Assembly (NCBI RefSeq): GCF_003386165.1
Contig: NZ_QRDV01000004.1
Location: forward strand, 208,541 to 272,540
Length of the DNA stretch: 64,000 nucleotides
Source: Winogradskyella eximia
GTDB taxonomy: Bacteria; Bacteroidota; Bacteroidia; Flavobacteriales; Flavobacteriaceae
Direction: 5' to 3'
The position numbers and the translations under genes were made by a program. The notes beneath the pieces are model-generated. The model had not been told where the DNA came from and did not search any database. It worked only from the letters and a program-made list of their open reading frames with translations. Of the stretch, positions 34,052 through 42,789 are shown piece by piece (position 1 is the first letter of the stretch; every line of letters begins with the position of its first letter).

Positions 34052-36124
34052 ATGACAAATAATATAATTATAGAAAATCAATATAAAAGAACAAGTCTAT
34101 TTGAAAAAGATAATGTGAATTATCTGGTTCATGTTTTAAAACGATTTAATACTGTTCCTAAATTAAATAACATTAATATAATTACCTCTACTACTGAGCC
34201 AGATGTATTTAAAATTGTACCAAACAAATCCATCATAATAGGAGCTTTATATTTGAAAAATCCGGTTTTAGCTCTGGTTTATTTGAGGTATGGTATTGAG
34301 TGGCAACTTTGGTATAAGGCTTTAAGTAATAAAAAAAAGGATATTGCTTTATGTGATATTGCAGCATTTGAAGTTACTCGAATATTTTATAAATTATTAC
34401 CTAAAGAGGACAAAGAGAAGTTAGAATCTGTTAATAAAATTTTAATTGATTTAATTAAAAAAGATAAAGATTTAAGCGCAGAAGCCTTATTAGGTTTTAA
34501 AGAACTACAAGATTTTCATGGTTTAAAAAACACCAACAAAGAATTTAAAGAGGAGTGGAAACCTATTGTAGAAAATTTAGCAAAACCAACTGAGTATTTG
34601 TTAATGGATGGAGGTGATTTAAGATTAAATATAGACGAAGTTGCACTGTTAAATAAATATGGTTGCAGACCATTTCCTAGGCCAGATGCTTTTACTTTCG
34701 CTTCGTCAACCGCGACAAGTGTTTCTAATTATGCCTTTGATAAAACAGATAAAGTTAGAAGTATTTTAATTAAAAATAGTTTAAAGAATGGTTTTCAATC
34801 TACAACCAATGCCTTTTCTGAATCTTTAAAAAATAACTTAAAAAACATATTTAATTTAAAAGAAGAGAGTGAAATAATTTTTTCTCCATCGGGTACTGAT
34901 GCATCACTTCAAATTGCAGGTATTACTCAAATTATTACAGATAAAGATATTGCTCATATTTTAGTAGCGTCCGATGAAACAGGGAGTGGTGTGGCTGCCG
35001 CATTAAAAGGTTGTCATTTTGAAAACACTACAGCGCTCAATTATCCAATTAAAAAAGGAGATAGAATTGAAGGGTTTAGAGATGTTGAATTGATTAAAGT
35101 GCCTTTAAGAGATGAAAAAGGTGAGTTAAAATCGGCATCTCAATTAGATTTAGAAGTATTTAATGCTATTTTAAAAACTAATGAATCTGGTAAACAGATT
35201 GTTCTTCATGTTATGGATCATTCTAAATTAGGTTATCAATCACCTAGTAAGGGCATGATGCAAAAAATAAATAATCTTAATGATATCTCAATACAAGTTG
35301 TTATTGATGCAGCTCAGTTTAGGTTAGACCCTCAAGATATACAAGATAGTTTAAATAGAGGGCATATTGTAAGTATTACAGGGAGTAAATATTTTACTGG
35401 ACCTCCATATTCTGGTGCATTGATTTTTCCAGAAACTATTAGCAATCAAATTTTTGATATAAAAACCACTTTACCTAAAGGATTAAATAATTATTATAAT
35501 CACTCAGATTGGCCAACAACATGGTCTTGTTCAAAAGATTTATCAGACGGATATAATTATGGCTCTTACATGCGTTGGAATGCAGCTATAGTTGAAATGG
35601 ATAGATACTTTAAAACACCAATTCTTTATAGAAATATGGGCATTGAAATGTTCTGTAATTTTGTTGAAGATTCTGTGAAAGATGCTACTTTTTTAGAACC
35701 ATTATATGGTAATGAAATAAAGGCGAATAGCTCTAATAGTAAAGGGTTTGGATTGAGGAATATCCGTACCATTTTTCCATTCTTCATTGTTAATAACGGT
35801 AACGTATTATCAGTAGATCAAGTTAAAAAACTCTACGTATTATTAAATTCTGATATATCTGAACATTTTCAAGGTTCGCCATTAGAAATAATTAGACTAG
35901 CAGGACAAAAGTGTCATATTGGTCAAGCCGTTAATGTAAAATATGGTAATGATATTCAGAGTGCTATTCTAAGAATTAGTTTAGGAGCAAGGATTATTTC
36001 TGAAAGTTGGGTTAATAGAGATATAAGCCTCTTTTTTAGAAATATAGAAATGCAGATGAGTCAGATCACAGTGATTATAAAGAAAATTGAATTAATTCTT
36101 AATAACCCAGAGTTATTAGATTAA
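34052..36124 (+). CDS. Unrecognised protein with PLP-dependent (fold type I) domain
   Basis: A 690-aa soluble protein. Residues 1-200 form an N-terminal part I do not recognise. From about 210 it has the landmarks of an aminotransferase/cysteine-desulfurase-like domain: IIFSPSGTDASLQ (276-288, phosphate-binding turn), VLHVMDHSKLGYQSP (384-398), VVIDAAQFRLDPQ (416-428, cofactor-ring Asp419) and SITGSKYFTGPPYSGAL (441-457) with Lys446 as the likely Schiff-base lysine. A C-terminal small domain (about 580-690) follows. The reaction is unknown. It starts 114 bp after the decayed hydrolase remnant and is very AT-rich, like the island before it, and could have arrived with it. Confidence 0.7.
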   Translation: MTNNIIIENQYKRTSLFEKDNVNYLVHVLKRFNTVPKLNNINIITSTTEPDVFKIVPNKSIIIGALYLKNPVLALVYLRYGIEWQLWYKALSNKKKDIALCDIAAFEVTRIFYKLLPKEDKEKLESVNKILIDLIKKDKDLSAEALLGFKELQDFHGLKNTNKEFKEEWKPIVENLAKPTEYLLMDGGDLRLNIDEVALLNKYGCRPFPRPDAFTFASSTATSVSNYAFDKTDKVRSILIKNSLKNGFQSTTNAFSESLKNNLKNIFNLKEESEIIFSPSGTDASLQIAGITQIITDKDIAHILVASDETGSGVAAALKGCHFENTTALNYPIKKGDRIEGFRDVELIKVPLRDEKGELKSASQLDLEVFNAILKTNESGKQIVLHVMDHSKLGYQSPSKGMMQKINNLNDISIQVVIDAAQFRLDPQDIQDSLNRGHIVSITGSKYFTGPPYSGALIFPETISNQIFDIKTTLPKGLNNYYNHSDWPTTWSCSKDLSDGYNYGSYMRWNAAIVEMDRYFKTPILYRNMGIEMFCNFVEDSVKDATFLEPLYGNEIKANSSNSKGFGLRNIRTIFPFFIVNNGNVLSVDQVKKLYVLLNSDISEHFQGSPLEIIRLAGQKCHIGQAVNVKYGNDIQSAILRISLGARIISESWVNRDISLFFRNIEMQMSQITVIIKKIELILNNPELLD

Positions 36125-36348
36125 ATAAGCGGTTAATAAAATCACTACTATTTAATACGAGTTTATTGGTCAATTACTACCTCTAAAGTTCTATCAAACT
36201 GCTTGATTAAAAGTATGTAATAGTGACAAATTATATTTTATGTAACTCCACCTTGCTAAACCTATCTGTTTATTCAATATAGTAACGACACAAATTCTTT
36301 GAAGGCCTTTGTTTTGTTGTATTATAAATACAATAGTACTATGATTTA

Positions 36349-38577
36349 TTAATCGTGTTTATGCGCAGAAACAAGATTTGAAGCAAGTGTCTTTATAAAT
36401 TCGTTAACTTTATAAGGTTTTACAATAGAGTCATTGAATTGTGCAGTTTTAAAACGATCATCTTGTTCGTCTTGTGTAACTGCTGTTAATGCAATAACGA
36501 TGACAGGTTTTTGGAGTTCACGGATTTTTTTAGTGGCTTCTATTCCATCCATTATAGGCATGTGAACATCCATTAACACCAGATCATAATCAGTTAGCAT
36601 AATTTTATCTATACCTTCTTGTCCATTAGTGGCAATTTCTACTAAAATATCATGACTTTCTAGTGTCTTTTTAGTTACCATGAGATTGATTCTATTGTCA
36701 TCTACCACTAATATTTTTTTTCCGCGAAGCATGTCAATTGAAACCTTGTCTTGAATATCTTCGTTTGCATGTTTCTTTTTTGTAGTTCCAAATGTTATTT
36801 CGAAAAAGAAATTTGAGCCTTCACCAATAGCGCTTTCTAGTTGTATGTTAGACTTCATGTCTAAAAGTAATTTTTGCACAATAGTTAGCCCTAAACCAGA
36901 ACCTTGAAAATCGCCTTGATGTTTAAGTTGTCCAAATTCTTCAAAGATTTTTTGTTGGTCATCCAAAGGAATTCCTAGGCCGTTGTCTTTAACTTCAAAC
37001 TTAAGCTTTAATTCATTTTCGTTTAATTCTAATAAACCAACAATAAGTTCTACTTTGCCATTATGTGTAAACTTTAATGCATTGCCCAATAAGTTGATAA
37101 GCACTTGAGACATTTTGGTTTGATCTCCTTTTACCCAATTAGGAATTTTAGGATTTAGAGTAATAATGAGCTCATTATTAGTTTGCCTTGTTAAGTATTC
37201 TAATGATTCTTTAATATTATTTAGAAAATCTTTAAGATGAAAAGTTTTTGATTCAAATTTTATTTTTTCATGAGAATCCATCTTATTTAAGGTCAGTACA
37301 TCGTTTACAAGATTTAGTAAATAATCTGCTGAAAACTTTAGCGACTGCAATTCCGTTTTGTGAGATTTAAGATTGCTGTCATTATTAAGTACAGTGCTTA
37401 AGCCGATAATTCCGTATAAAGGTGTACGCAGCTCGTGGCTCATTGTGGATAAAAAGCGAGACTTAGCTTCGGCTAATTTTTCAGACTCTAGTTTCGCTTC
37501 CAAATATTCTTTATTCTTAATCTTTAACTCTGTATTAAGTCTTCTTCTATTTTTAATGACTTTAAGAAGGTAAAATAATAAGCCTAAGAGTAAAAGAGAA
37601 ACTAAAATACTAATGATTAAGATGTTTTTTTGTGACTCAGCTCTCTCTAGAATAATTTTATTTCTGAGTTCTTCATTTTTTAATTCTTCTTTGATTTTAG
37701 CATTTTTAAGAGAGATAGTGAGGTTGTCTGCAGATTTTTTAATTTCTTCCTTACTCTGTTCTAATGAAAGACTATCTTTTATTTTACCAATATCATAAGC
37801 TTTTTTGTAATTACCTTTAAGAGCAAGACATTCAATATAGCCATTATAGGCCTTCTTTAAAACATCGAGATTATTAGTTTCTTTAGCTAAAAAAATAGCT
37901 TGTTTGTATAGATTTATAGCTAAATCATAATCCTTAGTTTTGTATGCATAATGGGCTTTAAATAAGTTGAGACCAGCGAGCCCAATCTTAAAGTCCTTTG
38001 GCACATGCAGCTCAGCAGTATCTAGATATGGCTTTCCTTTTTCATGGTCATTATAGTGCTCAAAATATATTTGAGCTATGTTATGATTTAGGAAAAATAG
38101 AGCAAGGTCATTACTGCTTTTTTTAGCAAGTGGGATTGCTTTTTTATAAGAATTTATGGCTTTGTCTGGTTCTCCGAAGGTATAATAAATATTGCCTATA
38201 TCTATAAGAGAACCCACTAAGGAGGTATTGTCGTTTAATTTTTTTGCTAATTGAATGTTTTTTCTAGCATACTCAAGTGATTTTAGAGAGTCATTTAAGT
38301 TGAGGTAAGAATTTGCCAAGAAACTACGAATTCCACTAACCTCATGATTTAACTTATTTAGCTCTGCTATTTTGAGTATATCATTAGCTTTAATAATAAC
38401 CGAACTATAATCTTCCTTATAGTAATCAGCTATCATTAAATTTTTAATTGAATCAATATGTGTTGTAATTTTCTCTTCAGGTGTTTTTGGTAGAGTATCT
38501 AGTGTATTATCACTTTTTTGCGCATATATGTTGCTTTGAAATAAAAATAATGTTAGAGGAAGTAATAAAAATCGCAT
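36349..38577 (-). CDS. TPR-containing hybrid histidine kinase/response regulator
   Basis: A 742-aa sensor. Signal peptide 1-19, tetratricopeptide repeats about 55-265 (periplasmic), one membrane helix about 319-341, coiled coil, then a HisKA domain with STMSHELRTPLYGIIGLS (His381). The HATPase_c domain has VKDNGLGIPLDDQQKIFEEF and GSGLGLTIVQKLL (about 540-575). A C-terminal receiver starts ILVVDDNRINLMV (about 622), with the phospho-acceptor Asp near 670 in LVLMDVHMPIMDG and the conserved Lys in IVKPYK. There is no DNA-binding output, so a phosphorelay partner must act elsewhere. The gene stands alone on the minus strand. Confidence 0.93.
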   Translation of the reverse strand: MRFLLLPLTLFLFQSNIYAQKSDNTLDTLPKTPEEKITTHIDSIKNLMIADYYKEDYSSVIIKANDILKIAELNKLNHEVSGIRSFLANSYLNLNDSLKSLEYARKNIQLAKKLNDNTSLVGSLIDIGNIYYTFGEPDKAINSYKKAIPLAKKSSNDLALFFLNHNIAQIYFEHYNDHEKGKPYLDTAELHVPKDFKIGLAGLNLFKAHYAYKTKDYDLAINLYKQAIFLAKETNNLDVLKKAYNGYIECLALKGNYKKAYDIGKIKDSLSLEQSKEEIKKSADNLTISLKNAKIKEELKNEELRNKIILERAESQKNILIISILVSLLLLGLLFYLLKVIKNRRRLNTELKIKNKEYLEAKLESEKLAEAKSRFLSTMSHELRTPLYGIIGLSTVLNNDSNLKSHKTELQSLKFSADYLLNLVNDVLTLNKMDSHEKIKFESKTFHLKDFLNNIKESLEYLTRQTNNELIITLNPKIPNWVKGDQTKMSQVLINLLGNALKFTHNGKVELIVGLLELNENELKLKFEVKDNGLGIPLDDQQKIFEEFGQLKHQGDFQGSGLGLTIVQKLLLDMKSNIQLESAIGEGSNFFFEITFGTTKKKHANEDIQDKVSIDMLRGKKILVVDDNRINLMVTKKTLESHDILVEIATNGQEGIDKIMLTDYDLVLMDVHMPIMDGIEATKKIRELQKPVIVIALTAVTQDEQDDRFKTAQFNDSIVKPYKVNEFIKTLASNLVSAHKHD

Positions 38578-38788
38578 TCGAGTTAGGTAAAGTGCTTAAA
38601 TATCGGTTAAAATGTTTAAATGATGAAATTTTTTTTAATTACTTAATTATTATCATCGTTTTGGCTAATGTATATAATTTTAGTTGATCCATTTACCTTT
38701 AATAGCAATGCAATTATTAATTAGTATAATTAATTAAGGACACGGTTGCTTTTTTTTTACCTATTAGGTCTTTCTTAAAGAATCTAAG

Positions 38789-38796
38789 TACCTTTG
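38789..38796 (+). promoter_or_regulatory. TAnnTTTG promoter element (TACCTTTG)
   Basis: TACCTTTG, 17 nt before the ATG at 38814; it drives the exonuclease-FAH-Hpt-cinA operon. Confidence 0.6.
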
Positions 38797-38813
38797 TAAA
38801 AAATTAATTACAC

Positions 38814-39590
38814 ATGCAACTCAACCTAACAAAACCCATCTGTTTTTTCGATTTAGAAACTACAGGTATCAATATATCAAAAGATAGAATCGTAGAAATT
38901 TCAATCTTAAAAGTCTATCCAGATGGAAAGGAAGTGGCTAAAACTTGGGTTGTAAATCCTGAAATGCCAATTCCTGCTGAGGTTACTGCAATTCATGGAA
39001 TCTCAGATGCAGATGTTGTAGGCAAACCAACGTTTAAAGAGCTATCTAAAGAAATCTATAACTTAATTAAGGATTCTGATTTAGGAGGATTTAATTCTAA
39101 TCGTTTCGATATTCCCCTATTAGCAGAAGAAATGCTGAGAGCAGAAGTAGATTTTGATATGAAAAATACACAATCTGTAGATGTACAAACCATTTTTCAT
39201 AAAATGGAGCAACGAACTTTAGTGGCAGCTTATAAGTTTTATTGCGATAAGAGTTTAGAAGATGCGCACAGTGCAGAAGCAGATACTAAAGCAACTTACG
39301 AGGTTTTAAAGGCGCAATTAGATCGCTACGAAGATTTAGAAAACGACACTAAGTTTTTGGCAGAATTCAGCTCACGAAAAAAGTTTGCTGATTTTGCAGG
39401 TTTTTTAATATTCAATAAAGAAGGTGAAGAATGTTTTTCTTTCGGAAAGCATAAAGGAAAACGTGTCTTAGATGTTTTAGACAAAGAACCAGGTTATTTT
39501 GGTTGGCTGTTAAATGCTGACTTTCCACTTTACACCAAGAAAGTATTAACAGCTATTAAACTTCGTCAATTTAATAACAAATTAAGCTAA
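38814..39590 (+). CDS. 3'-5' exonuclease, DNA polymerase III epsilon-like
   Basis: A 258-aa DEDDh exonuclease. ExoI motif ICFFDLETTGINISKDRIVE (about 9-28, D14 and E16), ExoII GGFNSNRFDIPLLAEEM (about 93-109, with the Asp), and ExoIIIe DAHSAEADTKATYEV (about 151-165, His and Asp). The last ~80 residues add a small domain with FSFGKHKGKRVLDVL (about 211-225), seen in similar stand-alone exonucleases of Bacteroidetes. Probably proofreading or repair. First gene of a four-gene operon (gaps of 17, 0 and 0 bp). Confidence 0.88.
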   Translation: MQLNLTKPICFFDLETTGINISKDRIVEISILKVYPDGKEVAKTWVVNPEMPIPAEVTAIHGISDADVVGKPTFKELSKEIYNLIKDSDLGGFNSNRFDIPLLAEEMLRAEVDFDMKNTQSVDVQTIFHKMEQRTLVAAYKFYCDKSLEDAHSAEADTKATYEVLKAQLDRYEDLENDTKFLAEFSSRKKFADFAGFLIFNKEGEECFSFGKHKGKRVLDVLDKEPGYFGWLLNADFPLYTKKVLTAIKLRQFNNKLS

Positions 39591-39607
39591 TACCTAATAG
39601 CTAAAGA

Positions 39608-40219
39608 ATGAAATTAGTTTGCATAGGTCGTAATTACACAGACCACATTAAAGAATTAGAAAACGAAAAACCAACAGATCCTGTCATCTTTTTAAAACCC
39701 GACACGTCTATTCTGTTAAAGAAACAACCGTTTTTTATTCCTGATTTTTCTGATGAGGTACATCATGAAGTTGAAGTTTTAGTGAAAATCAATAAAGTAG
39801 GGAAGTATATTGATAAGAAATTTGCGCATAAATATTATGATCAAATAGGGCTTGGTATAGATTTTACTGCGAGAGACCTTCAGGCGCAATTAAAAGCCAA
39901 AGGATTGCCATGGGAAAAGGCAAAAGCTTTTGATGGAGCAGCTGTAGTGGGTAAATGGTTACCAAAGACTAAATTTCAGAATATAGACAAGATTAATTTC
40001 AGTTTAAAAAAGAATGATGATGTCGTTCAAAAAGGAAATACTGAACTTATGCTATGGAAAATAGACGAAATCATAGAATATGTGTCAAAATATTTCACTT
40101 TAAAAATTGGAGATATTATCTTTACAGGCACACCAGCAGGAGTTGGTAAGGTATTTGCAGAAGATCGATTAATAGGATATCTTGAAGACGAGGAAATGTT
40201 TTCAATAAAAATTAAATAA
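39608..40219 (+). CDS. Fumarylacetoacetate hydrolase family protein
   Basis: A 203-aa FAH-fold protein starting MKLVCIGRNYTDHIKELENE. Seen: PVIFLKPDTSIL (about 25-36), the metal-binding glutamates in VHHEVEVLVKI (about 50-60), GLGIDFTARDLQ (about 80-91), KAFDGAAVVGKWL (about 104-116) and DIIFTGTPAGVGKV (about 175-188). This is the short YcgM-like form, which often has oxaloacetate decarboxylase/tautomerase or acylpyruvase activity. It sits directly upstream of the Hpt gene with no gap. Confidence 0.9.
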   Translation: MKLVCIGRNYTDHIKELENEKPTDPVIFLKPDTSILLKKQPFFIPDFSDEVHHEVEVLVKINKVGKYIDKKFAHKYYDQIGLGIDFTARDLQAQLKAKGLPWEKAKAFDGAAVVGKWLPKTKFQNIDKINFSLKKNDDVVQKGNTELMLWKIDEIIEYVSKYFTLKIGDIIFTGTPAGVGKVFAEDRLIGYLEDEEMFSIKIK

Positions 40220-40561
40220 ATGTCACAACATTATAAATTAGATAGAGTACGAGAAATGGCTGATGGAGACGAAGATTTCGTCGCAGCTTTGGCAGCCGCT
40301 TTCTTAGAAGAAGTACCAGAAGATGCTGAGCGATTAAGAACAGCAGTACCAGCAAAAGATTATAAAGAAGTATATCAAGCGGCTCACAAAATGAAGCCCA
40401 CCATAGATTTGTTTGAACTTGGTGTTTTAGATACCTTAATAGAAGTACAAGATTGGGGAAAGTTTGAGCAAACAGACAAAAATGTTGATGAACAACTTAT
40501 TGTGGTATTAACAGCTGTAGATAATGCTGTTAATGAAATTAAATCCGATTTCGGACTATAA
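40220..40561 (+). CDS. Hpt-domain histidine phosphotransfer protein
   Basis: A 113-aa all-helical protein with the phosphotransfer site AAHKMKPTIDLF (His56). The usual HxxKG is HKMKP here, with proline in place of glycine. Helices before it (FVAALAAAFLEEVPEDAERL) fit the four-helix Hpt bundle. It would carry phosphate between the receiver of a hybrid kinase and a final regulator. It has no gap to the FAH gene before it and none to cinA after it. The hybrid kinase at 36349-38577 is the only receiver-bearing protein nearby and is a plausible partner. Confidence 0.8.
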   Translation: MSQHYKLDRVREMADGDEDFVAALAAAFLEEVPEDAERLRTAVPAKDYKEVYQAAHKMKPTIDLFELGVLDTLIEVQDWGKFEQTDKNVDEQLIVVLTAVDNAVNEIKSDFGL

Positions 40562-41809
40562 ATGCAAGCCGAAATAATCACCATTGGAGATGAGATTCTT
40601 ATTGGCCAGATTGTAGATACCAATTCTGCCTTTATAGGAAAGGAATTCAATAAATACGGAATTTCAATTTATCAGATTACATCTATTCAAGATGAAAAAT
40701 CTCATATTCTTCAAGCTTTAAAAGAAGCTGAAGCTAATGCAGATATCATAATCATAACTGGTGGTTTAGGACCAACCAAAGATGATATTACCAAACATAC
40801 TATTTGCGAATACTTTAATGATACATTAGTTGAAGACAAAGCTGTTTTAACTCATGTAGAGCACATATTTTCTAAATTTAGTTCAGCGCCACTTTTAGAG
40901 GTTAATAAACAGCAAGCATTAGTGCCTTCTAAATCTGCGGTGTTAATGAACCATAACGGAACCGCTCCAGGCATGTGGTTAGAGAAAAATGGAAAAGTTT
41001 TTGTGTCACTTCCAGGAGTGCCATATGAGATGAAAGCATTAATTACAGACCAAGTCCTACCAAAATTAAGAGCACAATTTAAGTTTCCTTATATAGTTCA
41101 CAAAACCATCCTTACTTATGGTCTTGGTGAAAGTGCATTGGCTGAGCGCATAGAAGCATGGGAAGATAATCTACCTCAATTTATTAAATTAGCTTATTTA
41201 CCAAGTTTAGGCCGTGTTCGTCTACGTTTATCTGGGAAATTTTTTGACAAAAAGGAATTGGAAGACGAAATACAGAATCAAGTTAATTTATTATTACCGC
41301 AAATTAATGATGTTTTCGTAGGTTTCGAAGAGGATGAATCTATTGAGGCTGTCATCGGAAAGCAATTAACTGAATTAGGGAAAACATTAGCTATTGCAGA
41401 AAGTTGTACAGGTGGTCGTATCGCAGAATCATTTACGGCAAATGCAGGAGCTTCTGCTTATTTTATAGGAAGTGTTGTTACATATGCTACAGCATCTAAG
41501 GTAAAAGTTTTAGGCATTTCAGAAAATATCATTAATAAGCATTCTGTGGTGAGTAAAGAAGTGGCGGAAGCAATGGCAAAGAATGTAAGAACATTATTTG
41601 ATAGTGATTACGCCATAAGTACAACAGGTAATGCTGGTCCCTCGAAAGGAGATTCAGATGCAGAGGTCGGAACGGTTTGGATTGCTATTGCAACAAAAGA
41701 CCACGTGTATTCTGAAGTTTTTAACTTTGGAGACCATCGTGAAAAAGTAATTCGAAGGGCTACAAATAAAGCTTTTGAAATGCTTCAAAAACTTTTTTTG
41801 AAAAAGTAG
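40562..41809 (+). CDS. cinA: CinA family protein (nicotinamide nucleotide amidohydrolase)
   Basis: A 415-aa two-domain CinA. The N-terminal MoCF/COG1058 domain has AEIITIGDEILIGQIVDTNS (residues 3-22), IIITGGLGPTKDDITK (about 62-77), NHNGTAPGMWLEKNGK (about 134-149) and LPGVPYEMKAL. The C-terminal amidohydrolase domain has AIAESCTGGRIAESFTANAG (about 277-296, catalytic serine), GSVVTYA, VSKEVAEAMAKNV and TTGNAGPSKGD (about 357-367). Family roles are ADP-ribose pyrophosphatase and NMN deamidase, recycling pyridine nucleotides. Last gene of the operon starting at 38814. Confidence 0.94.
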   Translation: MQAEIITIGDEILIGQIVDTNSAFIGKEFNKYGISIYQITSIQDEKSHILQALKEAEANADIIIITGGLGPTKDDITKHTICEYFNDTLVEDKAVLTHVEHIFSKFSSAPLLEVNKQQALVPSKSAVLMNHNGTAPGMWLEKNGKVFVSLPGVPYEMKALITDQVLPKLRAQFKFPYIVHKTILTYGLGESALAERIEAWEDNLPQFIKLAYLPSLGRVRLRLSGKFFDKKELEDEIQNQVNLLLPQINDVFVGFEEDESIEAVIGKQLTELGKTLAIAESCTGGRIAESFTANAGASAYFIGSVVTYATASKVKVLGISENIINKHSVVSKEVAEAMAKNVRTLFDSDYAISTTGNAGPSKGDSDAEVGTVWIAIATKDHVYSEVFNFGDHREKVIRRATNKAFEMLQKLFLKK

Positions 41810-41841
41810 AGTTTAATGTTTGTTGAAACATAATATTTTAT

Positions 41842-41849
41842 TAAATTTG
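41842..41849 (+). promoter_or_regulatory. TAnnTTTG promoter element (TAAATTTG) of the rpmB operon
   Basis: TAAATTTGCACC, 130 nt before the rpmB ATG at 41980. The long leader may carry ribosomal-protein feedback control, but no defined structure was recognised. Confidence 0.55.
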
Positions 41850-41979
41850 CACCCTGTTTAAAATATCCATGTTCGGATTTTAGATTCTTAATGCAAATGT
41901 TTATAAAGATTTGCTTTAAAAACAAAGACAACATTAAGAGTTAACAGAAAAACAATAATACACCTAAAGAAAGAAAACA

Positions 41980-42216
41980 ATGTCAAGAGTTTGTGAACTT
42001 ACTGGGAAGAAAGCAATGGTTGGGAATAACGTTTCTCACGCTATGAATAAAACAAAACGTAGATTTGATGCAAATTTAATCAAAAAACGTTTTTACATTC
42101 CTGAAGAAGATAAGTGGGTAACATTAAAAGTTTCTACATCTGCGTTAAAGACTATCAATAAAATTGGTATGGATGCAATGTTAAAAGAAGCTAGAGCAAA
42201 AGGATTTTACAAATAA
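41980..42216 (+). CDS. rpmB: 50S ribosomal protein L28
   Basis: A 78-aa protein matching L28 from the first residue: MSRVCELTGKKAMVGNNVSH, then NKTKRRFDANLIKKRFYIPE (about 24-43) and the C-terminal KTINKIGMDAMLKEARAKGF. Normal length. It leads the rpmB-rpmG-DUF4295 operon, with 32 bp to rpmG. Confidence 0.98.
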   Translation: MSRVCELTGKKAMVGNNVSHAMNKTKRRFDANLIKKRFYIPEEDKWVTLKVSTSALKTINKIGMDAMLKEARAKGFYK

Positions 42217-42248
42217 TAGCGTTTATTTAACGCTTAAGTCAATTTACA

Positions 42249-42431
42249 ATGGCAAAAAGAGGAAATAGAATACAAGTTATCTTAGAGTGCACAGAGCACA
42301 AAACTTCTGGTCAACCAGGAACATCAAGATATATTACAACAAAGAATAAGAAGAATACGCCAGATCGTATGGAGATTAAGAAATTTAATCCTATCCTTAA
42401 GCGTATGACAGTTCATAAAGAGATAAAATAA
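42249..42431 (+). CDS. rpmG: 50S ribosomal protein L33
   Basis: A 60-aa L33: [20 protein letters not shown], then [17 protein letters not shown] and [20 protein letters not shown]. It lacks the paired CxxC zinc motifs of the zinc form (a single Cys at 14), so it is a zinc-free type. It lies between rpmB and the DUF4295 gene, 6 bp before the latter. Confidence 0.97.
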   Translation: MAKRGNRIQVILECTEHKTSGQPGTSRYITTKNKKNTPDRMEIKKFNPILKRMTVHKEIK

Positions 42432-42437
42432 TAAGAC

Positions 42438-42590
42438 ATGGCAAAGAAATCAGTAGCGTCTTTACAGACAGGATCAAAGCGTTTGACAAAAGCGATTAAA
42501 ATGGTGAAATCACCTAAAACTGGAGCTTACATGTTCGTGGAATCAGTTATGGCACCAGAATTTGTCGACGACTTTTTAAACAAAAAATAA
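42438..42590 (+). CDS. DUF4295 family small basic protein
   Basis: A 50-aa protein, MAKKSVASLQTGSKRLTKAI through EFVDDFLNKK, matching DUF4295, which follows rpmB-rpmG throughout Bacteroidetes. It is basic (about 20% Lys/Arg), so it is probably ribosome-associated; that is inference from position and charge. An intrinsic terminator follows 23 bp after the stop. Confidence 0.9.
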   Translation: MAKKSVASLQTGSKRLTKAIKMVKSPKTGAYMFVESVMAPEFVDDFLNKK

Positions 42591-42613
42591 TCTTTATTTC
42601 GATATAGATTTAT

Positions 42614-42645
42614 AAAAACTGCTTTCATTTGAAAGCAGTTTTTTT
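42614..42645 (+). terminator. Intrinsic terminator of the rpmB operon
   Basis: AAAAACTGCTTTC / GAAAGCAGTTTTT with a 4-nt loop and further T. Confidence 0.85.
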
Positions 42646-42650
42646 ATGGC

Positions 42651-42658
42651 TATATTTG
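42651..42658 (+). promoter_or_regulatory. TAnnTTTG promoter element (TATATTTG), probable ftsY promoter
   Basis: TATATTTG lies 131 nt before the ftsY ATG. The leader contains a perfect 11-bp inverted repeat AAAAGTTTAAA / TTTAAACTTTT at 42746-42771, just before the start codon region. Confidence 0.45.
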
Positions 42659-42789
42659 AAAAATTATGACAACTTAGCAGTAATTCATTAGGGGCAAGGT
42701 TGTTGCTTTTGGTTTTGACAGTATGCTTAACTAACTAAGTCAGAAAAAAGTTTAAAGACATTTAAACTTTTAACTTTAAACTAAAATAA

